Origin: Strigops habroptila
Lineage: Eukaryota > Chordata > Aves > Psittaciformes > Psittacidae
Assembly (NCBI RefSeq): GCF_004027225.2
Contig: NC_044277.2
Span: forward strand, 90,780,283-90,844,282
DNA: 64,000 nt
Reading direction: 5' to 3'
Shown here: piece after piece, positions 10,439 through 22,596 of the stretch
Layout of the letters: every line of letters starts with the position of its first letter
How positions within the stretch are numbered: position 1 is the stretch's first letter
Made by a program: the position numbers and the translations under genes
Notes under the pieces: model-generated
The model's database searches: none
What the model saw: the letters and a program-made list of their open reading frames with translations, nothing else
Told to the model about the DNA's origin: nothing

Positions 10439-13400
10439 TATGTATGAAAACTTCAACCAGTAAACACTGTGTCAAGTAAATGCTGGGGAGGGCTCGCTTA
10501 AGCACCTGAATGAGCGCAAGCAAAGCAAAGGCTGTAGCGGGATGGTCCATGCTGTGCTTAGGGGCACAGAGCTGTGCCTGCATCCAGCCTGGACACAGAC
10601 ATGCTTTGGCCCCTCTGCCCCAGGGCAGCCCCCACCCACAGGGAAGGGCCTGGCCCGCTCCTGCTGCTGGCTCTGGCTGCTGCAGAAGGCAAATGGCTGT
10701 CCCTGGGCCTGAGCTTTTTCTCTCTTCTGCACAAGCAAGGCCAAACCTGGCGCTGGTTGCAAAAGCCCTCCTGGCTCCAACAAAGAACTTTGGGTATGAA
10801 ACTGACATTAGCAACTAAAAAGCAACATCCCAGGTGGCAGGGTGGGAGGTGGTGATGGACAGACACTGCACTAACACTGGCAGAAAGCTGAAGCAGCAAG
10901 TCTGTTCAAGACAGGGAGCTCAATCGGCACAAACTAGGGAGCGCTTGGTTCAGGAAAAGCTTCAAACTCTTACCATGTCCCTGACTGGAAAACCCCAGCC
11001 CCTGGCCCAACATAGTGGGCCTTGGTTAATTGCTGCTATGTTTCTTGCTCACCTTCATCCTTTCCCCCCCCGCTATTGACTAGCTGAAAGGAACATACAG
11101 GCACACCTTGTACGGGAAAAGCTCCTCCAAATGTGAGCAGCAGCTCCTCCTGCCTCTGCTTAAAACTCTTCCTATTTACGGGGTGGCCCCATTCAGCCCC
11201 GCCATGCCCTAAGGTGAGAAGGCAGCTGCACAGAAGAGCACAGCCAAAGCCCCTGCCCCATAGGGGATGAGGCGGACGCCCACACCCCCGGGTGCCTGCA
11301 CTTGTTTCTTGCAGAGAAAGGAGACCTGCGAGGCTTGGTTTGCAGCTGGCGGGATGCTGGCTCAAAGCCCACTCCTCTAACAGGCTGGCCTCAGGCCCAT
11401 GAGGAGCCCTACACACGTGCTCCTTGCAGCCACCACACAGGCACTGGGGTGTGAGCCAGGCTGCTGCTGTACCAAGAGCTTCCTGCCTGTGAAGGGGAGT
11501 GCTCAGGTAAGGCAGGCTGCTTGGGCAGGAGGGCCAGTCAGCCCACCTGGACAAACACCCTGCAGCAGGGAGAGGCCAGAATACGGCTGTGAGCAGTAGG
11601 GCTGGTTTAGGTGTCCTTATGTTTCAAGAAGCCAGAGCTGGACATGCTCAGCAGGGATTGCTTTAATAACATTAATGCTGCCCTTTTCAGCATCCCCACT
11701 TGTAGGTCTTTGGCACTTTAAACTAAATCACTGCGGAGCCAGTGGGCCGAACCTCAACATTGCTCTTGGGTGCTCAGCAAGTGCCTGGCTGGGGGAAGCT
11801 GGCATGACCTTGGGCTACAGCGCAGGTTATCGCATTCACAGCATTCCTCTAGACAGGATGGGGTTGGGGTGGGGTAGGGAATCGCTCAACACTAAGCGCT
11901 TACAAATGTCATTTCCCACAGAAGGACACCAAGTAACAGAGAACCCGGTTAAATGTGCAGGTGAGGTAGATCCACAAATGGCACGTGGCGTTTGTCAGTG
12001 GTTGCGGTCTCTACTCAGACCACCCTGCCAGGCGCAGCATGCCCTCAGCTCCCTCACTGCCCCAGCTCCTCAGGAGAGCAGCAGTGGGCTTGAGCAGGGC
12101 ACAGGACCTGGGCCTAATGAAGACAAGGGCAACTGCTACAGCAGAGGGCTGGGTGTTACAGGAGTGCTCAGGCTTTTCTTTTTTTCTGTTTTCCAGCCTG
12201 TGTGAGAGCTGGACATGCACAGTGTCAGTGGTGAGCACCAACACAGTTGAGGGTTATCCCTGAACAAAACTTGCATATAACTTTGGGTGAGATGCAGACA
12301 TGGCACCAGGTCAGCCCTTCTGCAGCCACTCTCTCCCTCTCACTCACTTTGGAGAGAGAAGGAGAAAATGAAGTGGAAAGAAAACATGCTGTTTATCAAA
12401 ATGATGGGAAGAGCTGCTATTTAGAAAACCAAATAACCCAAGCCAAAGATTTATCAGTAACTATTCTTAGCATCAACATCATTCACAGCCTGGAGAATTC
12501 AGGGGACAACTTCAGCTGAGCCTATCCCCATCCCTCCCTATAGTCCCTGGTGAGGCAGAGGTACGTGTGAAAGGGGAAGGCAGGTGGGTGCAGGAGTGGC
12601 CCCAGGCGCAGCTGTGTGTAAGCGTGCAGCCTGCCTGGGGGGGGCAGCCTGCCGCACCTGCAGAGAGGCAGTCGCCCCATGCCCCCAGTGCCTGCCCTTT
12701 GGAAAAGAAATGGCTCCGAAGGCCTGTCATGAAGCTGCTCTGTTCAGTGTGCGTATGGTGGTTTTAAAAAATGTTTACAAATATATATTTTCATATGCAT
12801 ATGCATTCCTTAAACTCTGTTTAGAAATGTAGCTAAAAAAAGTAGGAAAGCACTAGCCGGAGTAGGCGGAAACAGCAGACTGCGGCTCTTCCCACATATG
12901 AAGGCACGAGCGTGGAGACACACCTGTGGTCAGGCCTGCGCCACAACGGTCTAACCCCACTGCTGACAGAGGTGTTCACCCTACCCTTCATATCACATGA
13001 AACAAAGGAATGTTGACCTCTTACAGCTGTACTCATGCAGAGTATTAATACTGCCTGTCCCCTGGGCTTAATGCAGGTAAGAGCAGTCTGTGGTGCACGG
13101 TAGGGTTTGCGGTAAACAAGCCTGGAATCTTCCTAACTTGGTATTTTCAGGCTGGAGGGAATACAGATCAGGTCCTTTATTCACAAGGCCTGCTTCTCTT
13201 CTGCCTGCAGGTTCCTTTATGACACGTGGGCAGGAGAAAGGGTCCTTAAAGCCAGCACAAGCATAAACCTGTGCTTTACACTAAGGCCCTTATCCACATC
13301 CAAAGCACAGGAAGGGGCCATACCACAATTAAGAATTATGTCCTGCACGTTAGATGGAAGATATTTAAAATACCAGCTATTTAGAAGATATTCTGTGCTT

Positions 13401-14990
13401 TTTCTAATGTGGACAACACACTCCAAAATCACCAGGAATCAGCTTGTGGCCTAGATTTGCTCCTCAGCATGGTCAACTGTACCAGTCCTTGTGCATGGCT
13501 TTTTGAGATGTCCAGCAGATAAATTTAATTCTAGAGTTTCTTTTTGCTATTCCTCTTCCTGCAGATCACTCTTTTGCTTTTCAAAGGAAGCCTGCCTCTT
13601 CCCACAGATGTCTACAGGAGGGGAAAGTAAGACTCTGCAGTACTGAAGTAACATTAGCTCTGTTATGATCTCAGCAGCACTTTAAAGTAAGTGGCCAAGC
13701 ATTATTAATTCATTGGTGCTCACTTTTACATCGTTTATCATAACGAGCTACTGCAGTATTCATGTGGATGCAATGTGTATTTCCAAAGAAATTTCATTGT
13801 GATTTATCAATTAATTAGTGGGCCATTACACTTTATTGAAGTGTTACCCAGAGTCTTAAGCATTCATTACTGCCTTCAAAGCAAATGCTTTAACTTCAGC
13901 TCAGCCTATCAGTGTCAGGCTATTCTGCCGAAAGCTCTTTTGCTTTTCATGGTGTCAAGCACTGCAAAGGAGTGGTACCAAATAACCAAGGTGAATCTGA
14001 TCCCCCTGGCCTCATTCACCTGGCCACACACAATGCACAGCACAGCGTTTTTGTATCTTTGCTAAATGGATAGGAACAGGCAAGGGAACAGGGAGGGCTA
14101 CAGAGCAAACCCCCCCCCCGCCCTTGGTGGGGTTGATGTTGCTGAGTTTCAATGTCTTAAAAATCTGTTCACAGAGCAGATAAAAGCAAGAACTCAGGTA
14201 ATTCAATAGTTGCATGCACGAAAAAGCAGGCAAGCTCTGAGAGGTTTTCTCCTGAATCATCTCCACAGATGGGGGCAGAGAAGACAGCACAGGTTTGCTA
14301 CATTCAGTGCCAGCTTCTCTGGAGAGGCAAGTCCATTGAATACGGAGATTTAGGTAAGAGTGGCAGTACCAGCCTGTGAACTGGCAGTGACAGATCTGGC
14401 ATGTTTATCATCAGAGTAAGAAGTCACCAGCAGCCAGGCCTGATCCACCTCTGACATTCTGCAGGCTGGCAGCCATGCCACAAACATCCCTTCTTTTGCC
14501 AGAACAAAGATTAAGAAAATTTGATTTTTGATTTCTCCACGTAATTCCCTGCATCTTTTTCTATCCCACTCTGTAATTTCCGAAGGGTGCACTGCCACAA
14601 GCAGTGGTAGGTGACAGGTCAGTCTTAAAAAGGGAATGTGTGTATGTGTGCCAGTCTAATAGCCATGTCTATTCAAGCCAATTCCTTGTTAATTGAGGTT
14701 TCAGCAGCCATTTATCGGGGGGGGGGGGGAAACAGGTGAAGAAATGCTGACTAAAAAATAAAATAGGCACAACAACAAAAGATGAGGCTATTGCATTTAG
14801 AACCAATGGCACTGTCTTAACAGCATAATCTTCCCCTTCCAAATCCCAGCCACAGCCCCTCCAATGGCTATGACACTGCCATTCTGAGAGAGAGTTTGCC
14901 ACTAACACAACAAGGAAGAGAAAGCAAAACAAATCAGCAGCCCTTCCTGCTCCTCCCCCCCCACTCTCTCTCCAGCCCCCCAGTCCTGGG

Positions 14991-15171
14991 CTAAGAGAAG
15001 ACCTGGCTGTGCTGCTGGGTGACCCGGATAAACGTCGTTCTCCTGCTCAGTTCCTTCAGTTTGGCAGCTCCCACGTAGGTGCAGGTGGATCGCAGTCCCC
15101 CAAGGATGTCCAGGATGGTGAGTTCCACGTCCCCTCTGTACGGTACCTCCACAGTTCTGCCCTCAGAAGCT
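14991..15171 (-). CDS. GMPR: GMPR exon 9 (residues 286-345 and stop)
   Basis: GMPR reduces GMP to IMP and ammonia with NADPH, returning guanine nucleotides to the adenine/inosine pool. It is a cytosolic tetramer of TIM-barrel subunits related to IMP dehydrogenase. This exon follows a TTTCTCCTCCAG acceptor and supplies the last base of Arg286. It reads [20 protein letters not shown] and ends [14 protein letters not shown] with TAG at 14991-14993. Glu289 of ASEG is the catalytic glutamate known from the human enzymes. The block [20 protein letters not shown] is typical of animal GMPRs. The VFS end distinguishes GMPR from GMPR2, which has a short extra tail. Joined to the other eight exons it gives exactly 345 residues. 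Confidence 0.97.
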
Positions 15172-16837
15172 CTGGAGGAGAAATAGGTTACTGCATTTAT
15201 GTCCAGATGCAAAACGTAATAGTGTTTTTACTGGAGCAATGGGGAGCTTAATACTGCAGTTTACAAATGTTCCCCCAGCTTTATTGCTTGCTTGCCTGTT
15301 GCTGCTTGATGTTCTCAAGCACTGAAATGCCTCGACTCCAGTTACCACCAATACTGTGAACTAGAAGCAGACAAATCTTGTAGATGCCCCGATATCCCAT
15401 GTGTGTATTTACAGGTCTGCCCCTTCCTCCCCTCCACCACCTGCCTACAAGCAAGTGAAGCTTCCAGGTTTACTGAAAGGTATACTTGACCTTGAGAGCT
15501 GCAAGCTTTAAAGTATAAGGAACAGCCAGGCTCAGGCAACTTAACTTACAGAAATGTTGGAGCTGGCCCCAGTCAGCAGAGCTCTACAAAGGCTTCACAG
15601 CCCCTGGGCTCTCTTATGTGACTGACCTGACGCAGATGGAACTGCTCTGGCTGTCTCCTACCAGCCTGATTCTTCAGAGCCCACAGAGATGGAGTGGGAA
15701 ACCTGCTACCAAAACCTGCTGCAGAGCTGTCCCGTTAACCTAAAAGTAAGCTGGCAGAGGTCAGTGCCAGGCAAAAAGGCCAGAAAAAATAGCAGTGCTG
15801 TGAATACTGTCAGGTACAGGCGCATGCCAGCACAGACTGCCCTGTTCCCAAAAGCACATCTGAAAAGTTACGGGATGGAAGAATCCAGGCAAGTAACTCC
15901 TTCCCCTTCAGCTTTCTCCAGCCTCATGCTCAGCAATCCCTCCTGCAGTGAAGTTCACCAGTCACTAGCTGACCTCGCTAGGCTTTAGAGCAAGCTCATT
16001 CTGCGTGGCACACCTGCTCCCTTGGGGAGGTAGGCCTTGGAAAGGGGAGATCAAACATAAATGCAGAGGACATGGGATTGCTCCCCTGCTTCCCTATAAA
16101 ATGGAGGCAGAAACTGCAGCAGGGTTCTGTCATTGTTGGAAATGTGGCTTTATTTAATCCTCCCTTAAACAAGTTGTCTAGGGGACAGTGCAAGGAAGAG
16201 CGAGCATGCTTGGTTGGAGGCTCCATTTGCAAATCATTAACAACAGCAACAGTAGCTATGTGCAGGTATTTCAGTGTGAGCCTGGCTGTATTTCATTCTG
16301 TTAGTTTAAATGTGAGGTCAAAGCCTTAGGGAGACAATAAAGAAGTGTTAATATGCCATGGGAATAAGGAACCATGATTAATCTCCCTACGTCTGATGAG
16401 TAATTGACTCTTTCTTTAAACTCTTAAATAAACACTGATTACAGTGTTTATTTAGTGGCCAATGGAAAACGTATGTACCACTGCCATGCAGCAGACTGCA
16501 CAGGGCACAGTGGTGTGTTGTATGGCCTGTGCTTCTGGGAGTTCACAGGCTTTTATTTGCATCTCCAGTGCCAGCAGGAAGAGAAGGCCTGGCCCACAGA
16601 ACACCACAAACATAGTCATGCTACCATTCTGCAGCTTGGTTTTTGGCCATGCTCACCTGGTCCAGCCAAAGTCAGGAGGTTCAGCTTGAGCTCTGGGGTG
16701 CTTGCTGCAAGACCACAGTGCAAGAGACAAGTGCATGTCTAGGATTTGGGGAAACCAGTGTGAATTTTACCTACCAGATCCTGCCATCTGAAGAGCTCTG
16801 CGTGCTGCATTAGGCAAGAAATGCTTGGTTTACTGCA

Positions 16838-16950
16838 TTCATGCATGACTGTCCATTTGATTCATGCATGAGAGTCCAATCAATTTATGCATGATGCCCC
16901 ATCAGTTCAAACTTGAGTGCCCTGGCAATTCATGCTTGAGCATCAGGTGG
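16838..16950 (+). repeat. Degenerate 23-bp minisatellite, five units
   Basis: Five successive units begin at 16838, 16861, 16884, 16906 and 16929. They share the core TTCATGCATGA followed by GTCC-like and CA-rich positions. Unit lengths are 23, 23, 22, 23 and 22 bases. Units 1 and 2 are most alike and units 4 and 5 have drifted. It is not part of any transposon I recognise. Confidence 0.75.
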
Positions 16951-17757
16951 GGCATAAGATGCAGGGGCTTGATAGCATGTTTTAATTGCAAACAAAGGCA
17001 GCCCCAGTTACAGTGGTTCAACAGACCTGCAGGGATGGGAACATTGCTCTCAAGAGTGTGACCAGCTGGTGATCCTTTTTTCTGGGCAGAATTACAGCAA
17101 TGTGGGGCACTTTGAGCCACTGCTCCTGGAAGATGTCCCTGCAATGACTATGGTGCTGGAGCTTGTGGGATGCCACTTTTGGCTTTGGAGACTAAAACCT
17201 ACAGAAGTGGTGAACATCTAACATCACAGCCCCAAATCTCTAACAGCTAGACAAGTGCTGCTGCTCCTCTAGCATCAGCTGATAAGCTAGTGGGATGTCC
17301 TGTTGATCGGGGAGTCACCTACAGATACTGTACTGGGGGAAGCATGCTGGAAGAGAGCTGTGAGATTAGCTTCACAGAAGATGCCAAGTGTCCAGTTTTA
17401 CATTCATCCTTGAAAATAAGTGTAAAAAAGTGTTGAAAATTCTCCATGTTTCCACCCTATGTGCTGGGAATAATGGATGTTCCAAAAGGAAAAGGAGGGG
17501 TACAGGATGGAAGTGGGACAGAAATCTAGAGCTGTGAGTTAAGCAACTGCAAGCACAGCAAAAAGATCAGAGCTTAGTTAATGCTGTTTGACTGTGGAGC
17601 AAGCCCCAAGAGACCAAAGCTCTTTGGTGTGTCATCTCACTCCCCAGATGGGGAAATGCCCAGCTGCTGCATGTGGATACTGTTCACCCATTCCATCCCC
17701 CATTTTGGATATAAATGAAGCTCTGCAGCTACTGAACTCATGACCCTATTGGTACCT

Positions 17758-18475
17758 TGTGACCGTTTAACCCCAGCCAGCACCTACATCCCTCAGCTGC
17801 TCGCTCACTCCCCTGGTGGGAGGAGGGAGAGAACTGGAAGGATAAAAGTGAGGAAACTCGTGGGTTGAGATAAACACAGTTTAACAGGTAAAGCAGAAGC
17901 TGCGTGAAGAAGGATTTAGGATGAGAATCATGTCGATAACACATTGATGTTTTAGTTGTTGCTAAGCAGTATTTATAATAAGTCAAGGCCTTTTCTGCTC
18001 CTCACACCACCCCAGCAGTGAGCTGGGGTGCACAAGAAGCTGGGAGGAAACACAGTGGCACAGCTGACCCCAACTAACCTAAGGGGTATTCCACACCATA
18101 TGGCATCACGCTCAGCATATAAAGCTGGGGCAAAACTGGCTGAGGTCCACTGCTCAGGAACTGGCTGGGCATTGGACAGCAGGTGATGAACAACTGTGTA
18201 GTTGTTTTGTGTATTTTACAACAACAACAATTAAATAATAATAATATCAATATTATTAATAGTATTTATTAATAATATTGGTTTATAGTAGCAATATTAA
18301 TAAAATATTATCGTCATTAAAAAACCCTTTTTTGCCTGTCATATTAAACTGCCTTTATCTCAACCCACAAATTTTACTTCTTTTTTCCCAACTCTTTCCT
18401 CCATCCCACTGTGTTGGGGAAGGATGAGTGACCAGCTGTGTGATGTTTAGCTCCCTGCCAGGTTAAACCACAACA
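17758..18475 (+). mobile_element. ERVL-type LTR, rearranged with an inverted 3' end at its left side
   Basis: From about 17914 the sequence reads as the + strand of a common neoavian LTR. It contains GATGTTTTAGTTGTTGCTAA, a TATAAA at 18118-18123, ATTAAA at 18343-18348, TTTATCTCAACCCAC, and an end in GGTTAAACCACAACA at 18475. The first ~130 bases (17758-17886) are instead the reverse of the LTR 3' end (GTTTAACCCCAGCCAG, CTCGCTCACTCCCC, TCGTGGGTTGAGATAA). The ~70-base 5' end of the LTR is missing. The two 3'-end copies thus form inverted terminal arms around the body. No target-site duplication is visible. An AT-rich (TAA)n stretch lies at about 18220-18300. Confidence 0.8.
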
Positions 18476-20083
18476 GTGGATTACAAGGGATGTTACAAAA
18501 GCTGGCACACTTGGCAGAGAGCTGCATAAGCAAGTCAGCAGGAGCTGCTGAGGGATCTGCAGCTCTGACATCTCTCCCAGAGTTATGACCCCAAACTAAC
18601 CCTTTCTCAGAAAAGAAATGTGAAGATGGAGCAACTGGGCCTCCAAACAGCTGGAAAGGTGTGCTCTGATGCTCTCAGCAGAGACTCCGTATCTCTCGCT
18701 AGCCCCTGAATAGCGAGTAGAAAGGGAGAACTATTTGCTTTAGACTTTTCGCACAGGGTCCAGTGGTGTGTTTGTAACTCCTGGCCAGTTCAAGCCTGCT
18801 GCTAGCATGGAGGGATGGGCACAATGGGTGGGAATCCTGGCAGGGTGAATTGGGGGAAGCACATGGGATGGTGCTCTGTCAGCCCAGCAAAACGCAGGTA
18901 AGGCTGCCCTGGCATTAGGCAACATTATGACTGGACCATTTAAGAAATGGCAGGAACTGGGGGCAGGTCTTCCAGGCTATCATTTGGGACACAGACAGAG
19001 ACAGTACGTAGCAGCCAGCTGCTGGTCCTATTCTATCTCTGTGGCCCAAATTTCACTCTACAGTTAGTATAAAATGCCAAAACCCAGCTTAATAGCAGCT
19101 GTGAATTGCTCAGTGACCACAGCAGAACTGCAGCATACACACAAAACCTGTAAAATCTCAAAAGAGTTAACAAAAGCAAATTGGCTCTAAGTGAACAATA
19201 CTGCATGTGGTCTCTGCTCCTGCTTGCCTTATTTCTTTTCTCCCATAAAAGAAACTTAATCATTGCCTTTCAGAAATTCCCAGCTCTGATCCATGTTCCT
19301 CATGGAAGGAGGTAAAAATGTAAAAATAAATTAATATATAAATGACATAAAAGTAATGAAACTGGGTACACAGATTTCATACAAAATTAAATGAGATCAA
19401 CTTGACATACTCATTACAAAAACAATTACTCTTACAACTTTATTCCCTGCTACTGCCATCTCACACTACCTGTCAATTTTAACTTAACTATTTGCTGGAG
19501 GCTTAGGTTCTCCAGCCAAAACATGTAATTTTGAGAAGATGAAGTTAGTGACATGTAGTCTCATTCAGCAGGGGGCTGAGCACACTGAGCGCCCCACTGC
19601 TCGAGTAAAACATGGTGAGCGCACAGGTTCTTTTAAAGACAAAACAGCTTATTGGGGTCAATGATACAGATTTACAGCTGGGCTTTTTAAATGCATATAA
19701 AGAAGCCCCACTGACTTGGCCTGTTTGGGGTATCTAGCATTCAAAACGCTGACTTAGAACCCTTTTGGTTCGAGTTTGCCATAAGCTAAACTAGCAAGTG
19801 ACTAAACTTCCTGTAAGAATAATTCAAAGCAGAGCCTTGCTCTGTTTCCTGTCGTCCCTTCAATGCCCAGTACATTTACAGTGCTGGATAACTCAGTGTT
19901 GCTATTTTTAAACCACACTGACACCCATGCTGGGACAGGTTAAGCAAGACCAAGACCAAGGCTGGTATGGGTAGCCAGCTCTGCATTGTGGCTGCCATGT
20001 GAAGAAGATGAGAATCATCTCCTTCACAGTTAACAGCCAAGACTTACAGATTTAATGTCCGGATCTGTTCTAGCTAGCAGTAA

Positions 20084-20682
20084 CATCACGGTCTAAACCC
20101 AGCTGGTAACTCAGGACCACACAGCCACTCACTCACCCCCCTTCCCCTTCCTTGGGTGGGATGTGGAAGAGTATCGAAAGAATGTAAAACCTGTGGGTTC
20201 AGGTAAGAACAGTTTAATAACTAAAGTACAATATATTACTACTACTACTAATAATAATGATAAGGGAAATAACAAGGGGAGAGAATATAAAACTAAAATG
20301 GGAAAGGAATAAAAAATAAACACAAGTGATGCACAATACAATTGCTCACCACCCGCCAACTGATACCCAGCCCGACCCGAGCAGTGATTGGTCCCTTCCG
20401 GGTGGTTCCCCCCAGTTTATATACCAGGCATGACGTGCTGTGGTATGGAATACCCCTTTGGCCAGTTTGGGTCAGGTGTCCTGTCTCTGCTTCTTCCCGG
20501 CTTCTTCTCTGCCTCACTGGCAGAGCATGAGAGACTGAAAAGTCCTTGATTGGGGTAAGTGCTACTTAGCAACAACTAAAACATCAGTGTGTTATCAGCA
20601 TTGTTCTCAGACTAAAGCCAAACACAGCACTGCACCAGCTACTAGGAACAAAATTAACCCTATCCCAGCCAAACCCAGGACA
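20084..20682 (-). mobile_element. ERVL-type solo LTR
   Basis: This ~600-bp LTR lies on the minus strand. Reverse-reading landmarks are the start TGTCCTGGGTTTGGCTGGGA, GATGTTTTAGTTGTTGCTAA, the TATA element TATATAAAC (20415-20423), ATTAAA (20213-20218) and a degraded CCACGACA-like end. It is flanked by AGTAA (20079-20083) and AGTAG (20683-20687), a 5-bp target-site duplication with one change, as expected for an ERVL-type insertion. No internal viral genes are present. It is the same family as the LTR at 17758. Confidence 0.88.
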
Positions 20683-21967
20683 AGTAGACCAGTATTACCT
20701 ACTAGCGGCACAAAAAGGCAGTGTCTCAACAAGGACTAAAAATTTCAGATTATGCTTTCGCTCCCTTGTTGCCAAGAAGGTTTTAGAACTTGATCCCCAG
20801 GGCCTCTAAAATCAGGATGCAAATCAAAATAGAGCTATGGATCAAGCAGAATTTGTGTAGTATTGCCCATAAGGAATTGAAAGGGTCTACCTAGACTGAG
20901 CCAAACACAGTGCCATTATGTACACCCTTTACTCGTACAAGACATACTACTTGCACTTTACCCAATTTTTAAGGGGGTCCAGTGTCAATTAATTCTCATG
21001 CTGGCAATAGATTTTGTTGCCAGATCACATGCACACTTAAGCAGGTGGAACAGAATTTAACAGCTGCCTTAGTCCTTTGGCCCACTGGTACAGCAAGCTC
21101 TCTCAAAATTTTCCTGCAACTTTCACCAGCTCTGTGGTGGCCAGGCCCTAAATTACTAAGCTGCACTGAGATCCATGCAGTGTGCTTGGGCTGCTCCGTG
21201 ATGTCTCAGGGAGCTGACGTTAACTACATGCCTGACCAGCATCAAGCTTTCCCACACTCCAGCTGCCACAAGCACATGGTAGCAAAGGACAGTAAGCTAT
21301 CATAGTTCAGATAAAACGTTGCCAGCACCGCTGTGTAACTGGCAGCTGCCACTTTTAAATTATGAGATAATTACTAGTGCTGTCCACTCAGACCATTTGT
21401 TCAGTGGCTTTGATGACAAGCAGACTTGCCGGGGGACAAAAAAAGGCCCCAGACTGTACACTGCTTCTGGGAACTGCATATGAACCCAGAGCGAATCAAA
21501 GCTCAGAATTATGGAGCGCATCTTTCTGGTACATCATTTCAGCTTATCTCGGATGCAGATGGATGCTTGTGCAGCTCTTTCTCCTGCAAATAAATAGTTG
21601 TGCTTGAAAGCAAAATCACACGGAAGCTGCAATGCCAAAAAAGCCCTGCAGGTCAACCATGTGGAAAACCAGTCACACGGTTTGCTCCCCTAAGCAATCC
21701 ACAGGTTGTCCTCAGTGTAGCCAGATACCCTCCAGATAGCAGTGCTTTTAACTGGTACAGATGCACCAGCCCCATATGAGATTTAATAAAATATAAAATC
21801 CCTTGCACATTACACACTACCTTCTGATCTGAGCCCCTGAAAGAGGTACATGGGCTCAGGTACACTCCACTCAACAAAGACATGTACATCCTCCTCAGCA
21901 GAAGGTAAAAGTATCCCTGTCCCCCTCTCATCCTATTAGATGCAGAAAAATCCGGCTTTAAAAATCG

Positions 21968-22596
21968 GCCAGCTGTATCCTGGGCTGCATCAAAATAAGC
22001 ATGACCAGCAGGTTGAGGGAGGCGATTCTGCTCCTCTGCTCTTGTGAGACCCCACCTGGAGAACTGCATTCAGCTCTGGGGCCCTTGGCACAGGAAAGAC
22101 ATGGATCTGTTGGAGCAAGTCTAGATGAGGGACACGAAGATGATTAGAGGGTTGGAGCACCTCTCCTATGAAGAAAGGCTGAGAAAGTTGGGGTTGTTCT
22201 GCCTGGAAAAGAGAAGGCTCTGAGAGAAGGCTCAGAGAGACCTTTTTATGGACTTTCAATATTTGAAGGGGACTTCTAAGAAAGATGGGGACAAACTTTT
22301 TAGCAGGGCCTGTTGTGAAAGGACAAGGGGTAATGGTTTTAAACTAAAAGAGAGTAGATGCACACTAGATATAAGGAAGAAATTTTTTACAGTGAACTGC
22401 TTTCACCACTGGAACAGGTTGCCTAGAGAGGTGGTAGATGCCCCATCCCTGGAAACATTCAACATCAGGTGGATGGGGCTCTGAGCAACCTGATCTAGCT
22501 GAAGATGTCCCTGGTTATTGCAGGCAGGTTGGACTAGATGACCTTTAAAGGTCCCTTCCAACCCAAACTATTGTATGATTCTAAGATTCTATGATT
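21968..22596 (+). mobile_element. CR1 LINE 3' fragment (~630 bp)
   Basis: It reads in CR1 sense on the + strand, from CTGTATCCTGGGCTGCATCA through GACCCCACCTGGAGAACTGC, GAGGTGGTAGATGCCCC and TTCCAACCCAAACTATTG to an ATTCTATGATT end. It covers the last part of the reverse transcriptase region and the 3' UTR and has several stops. It is antisense to GMPR. Confidence 0.93.

Larger units (their letters stand above)
9916..14990. other. Interval between the ATXN1 and GMPR stop regions
   Basis: No recognisable coding exon lies here. The part next to GMPR (about 14,990 downwards) must include the GMPR 3' UTR on the minus strand. The first canonical minus-strand AATAAA after the GMPR stop is at 13832-13837, the next at 13176-13181, then three more at 10,129-10,438. 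How far the UTR extends is therefore open (1.2 to 4.9 kb). A weaker GATAAA at 14711-14716 would give a ~280-nt UTR like the human gene. Open frames of 60-176 codons on both strands at 10.4-12.7 kb are GC-driven and look non-coding. A 13-G run is at 14717-14729. Confidence 0.7.

Noticed and set aside
10434..11554. Overlapping open frames of 100-172 codons on the minus strand as a small gene between ATXN1 and GMPR
   Set aside because: Frames on both strands are open at the same place, the residues are mostly Gly/Ala/Pro/Cys/Leu, and no known protein is resembled. Probably UTR or intergenic DNA.
11675..12205. 176-codon + strand open frame
   Set aside because: No domain or splice signals; same GC-rich non-coding stretch.
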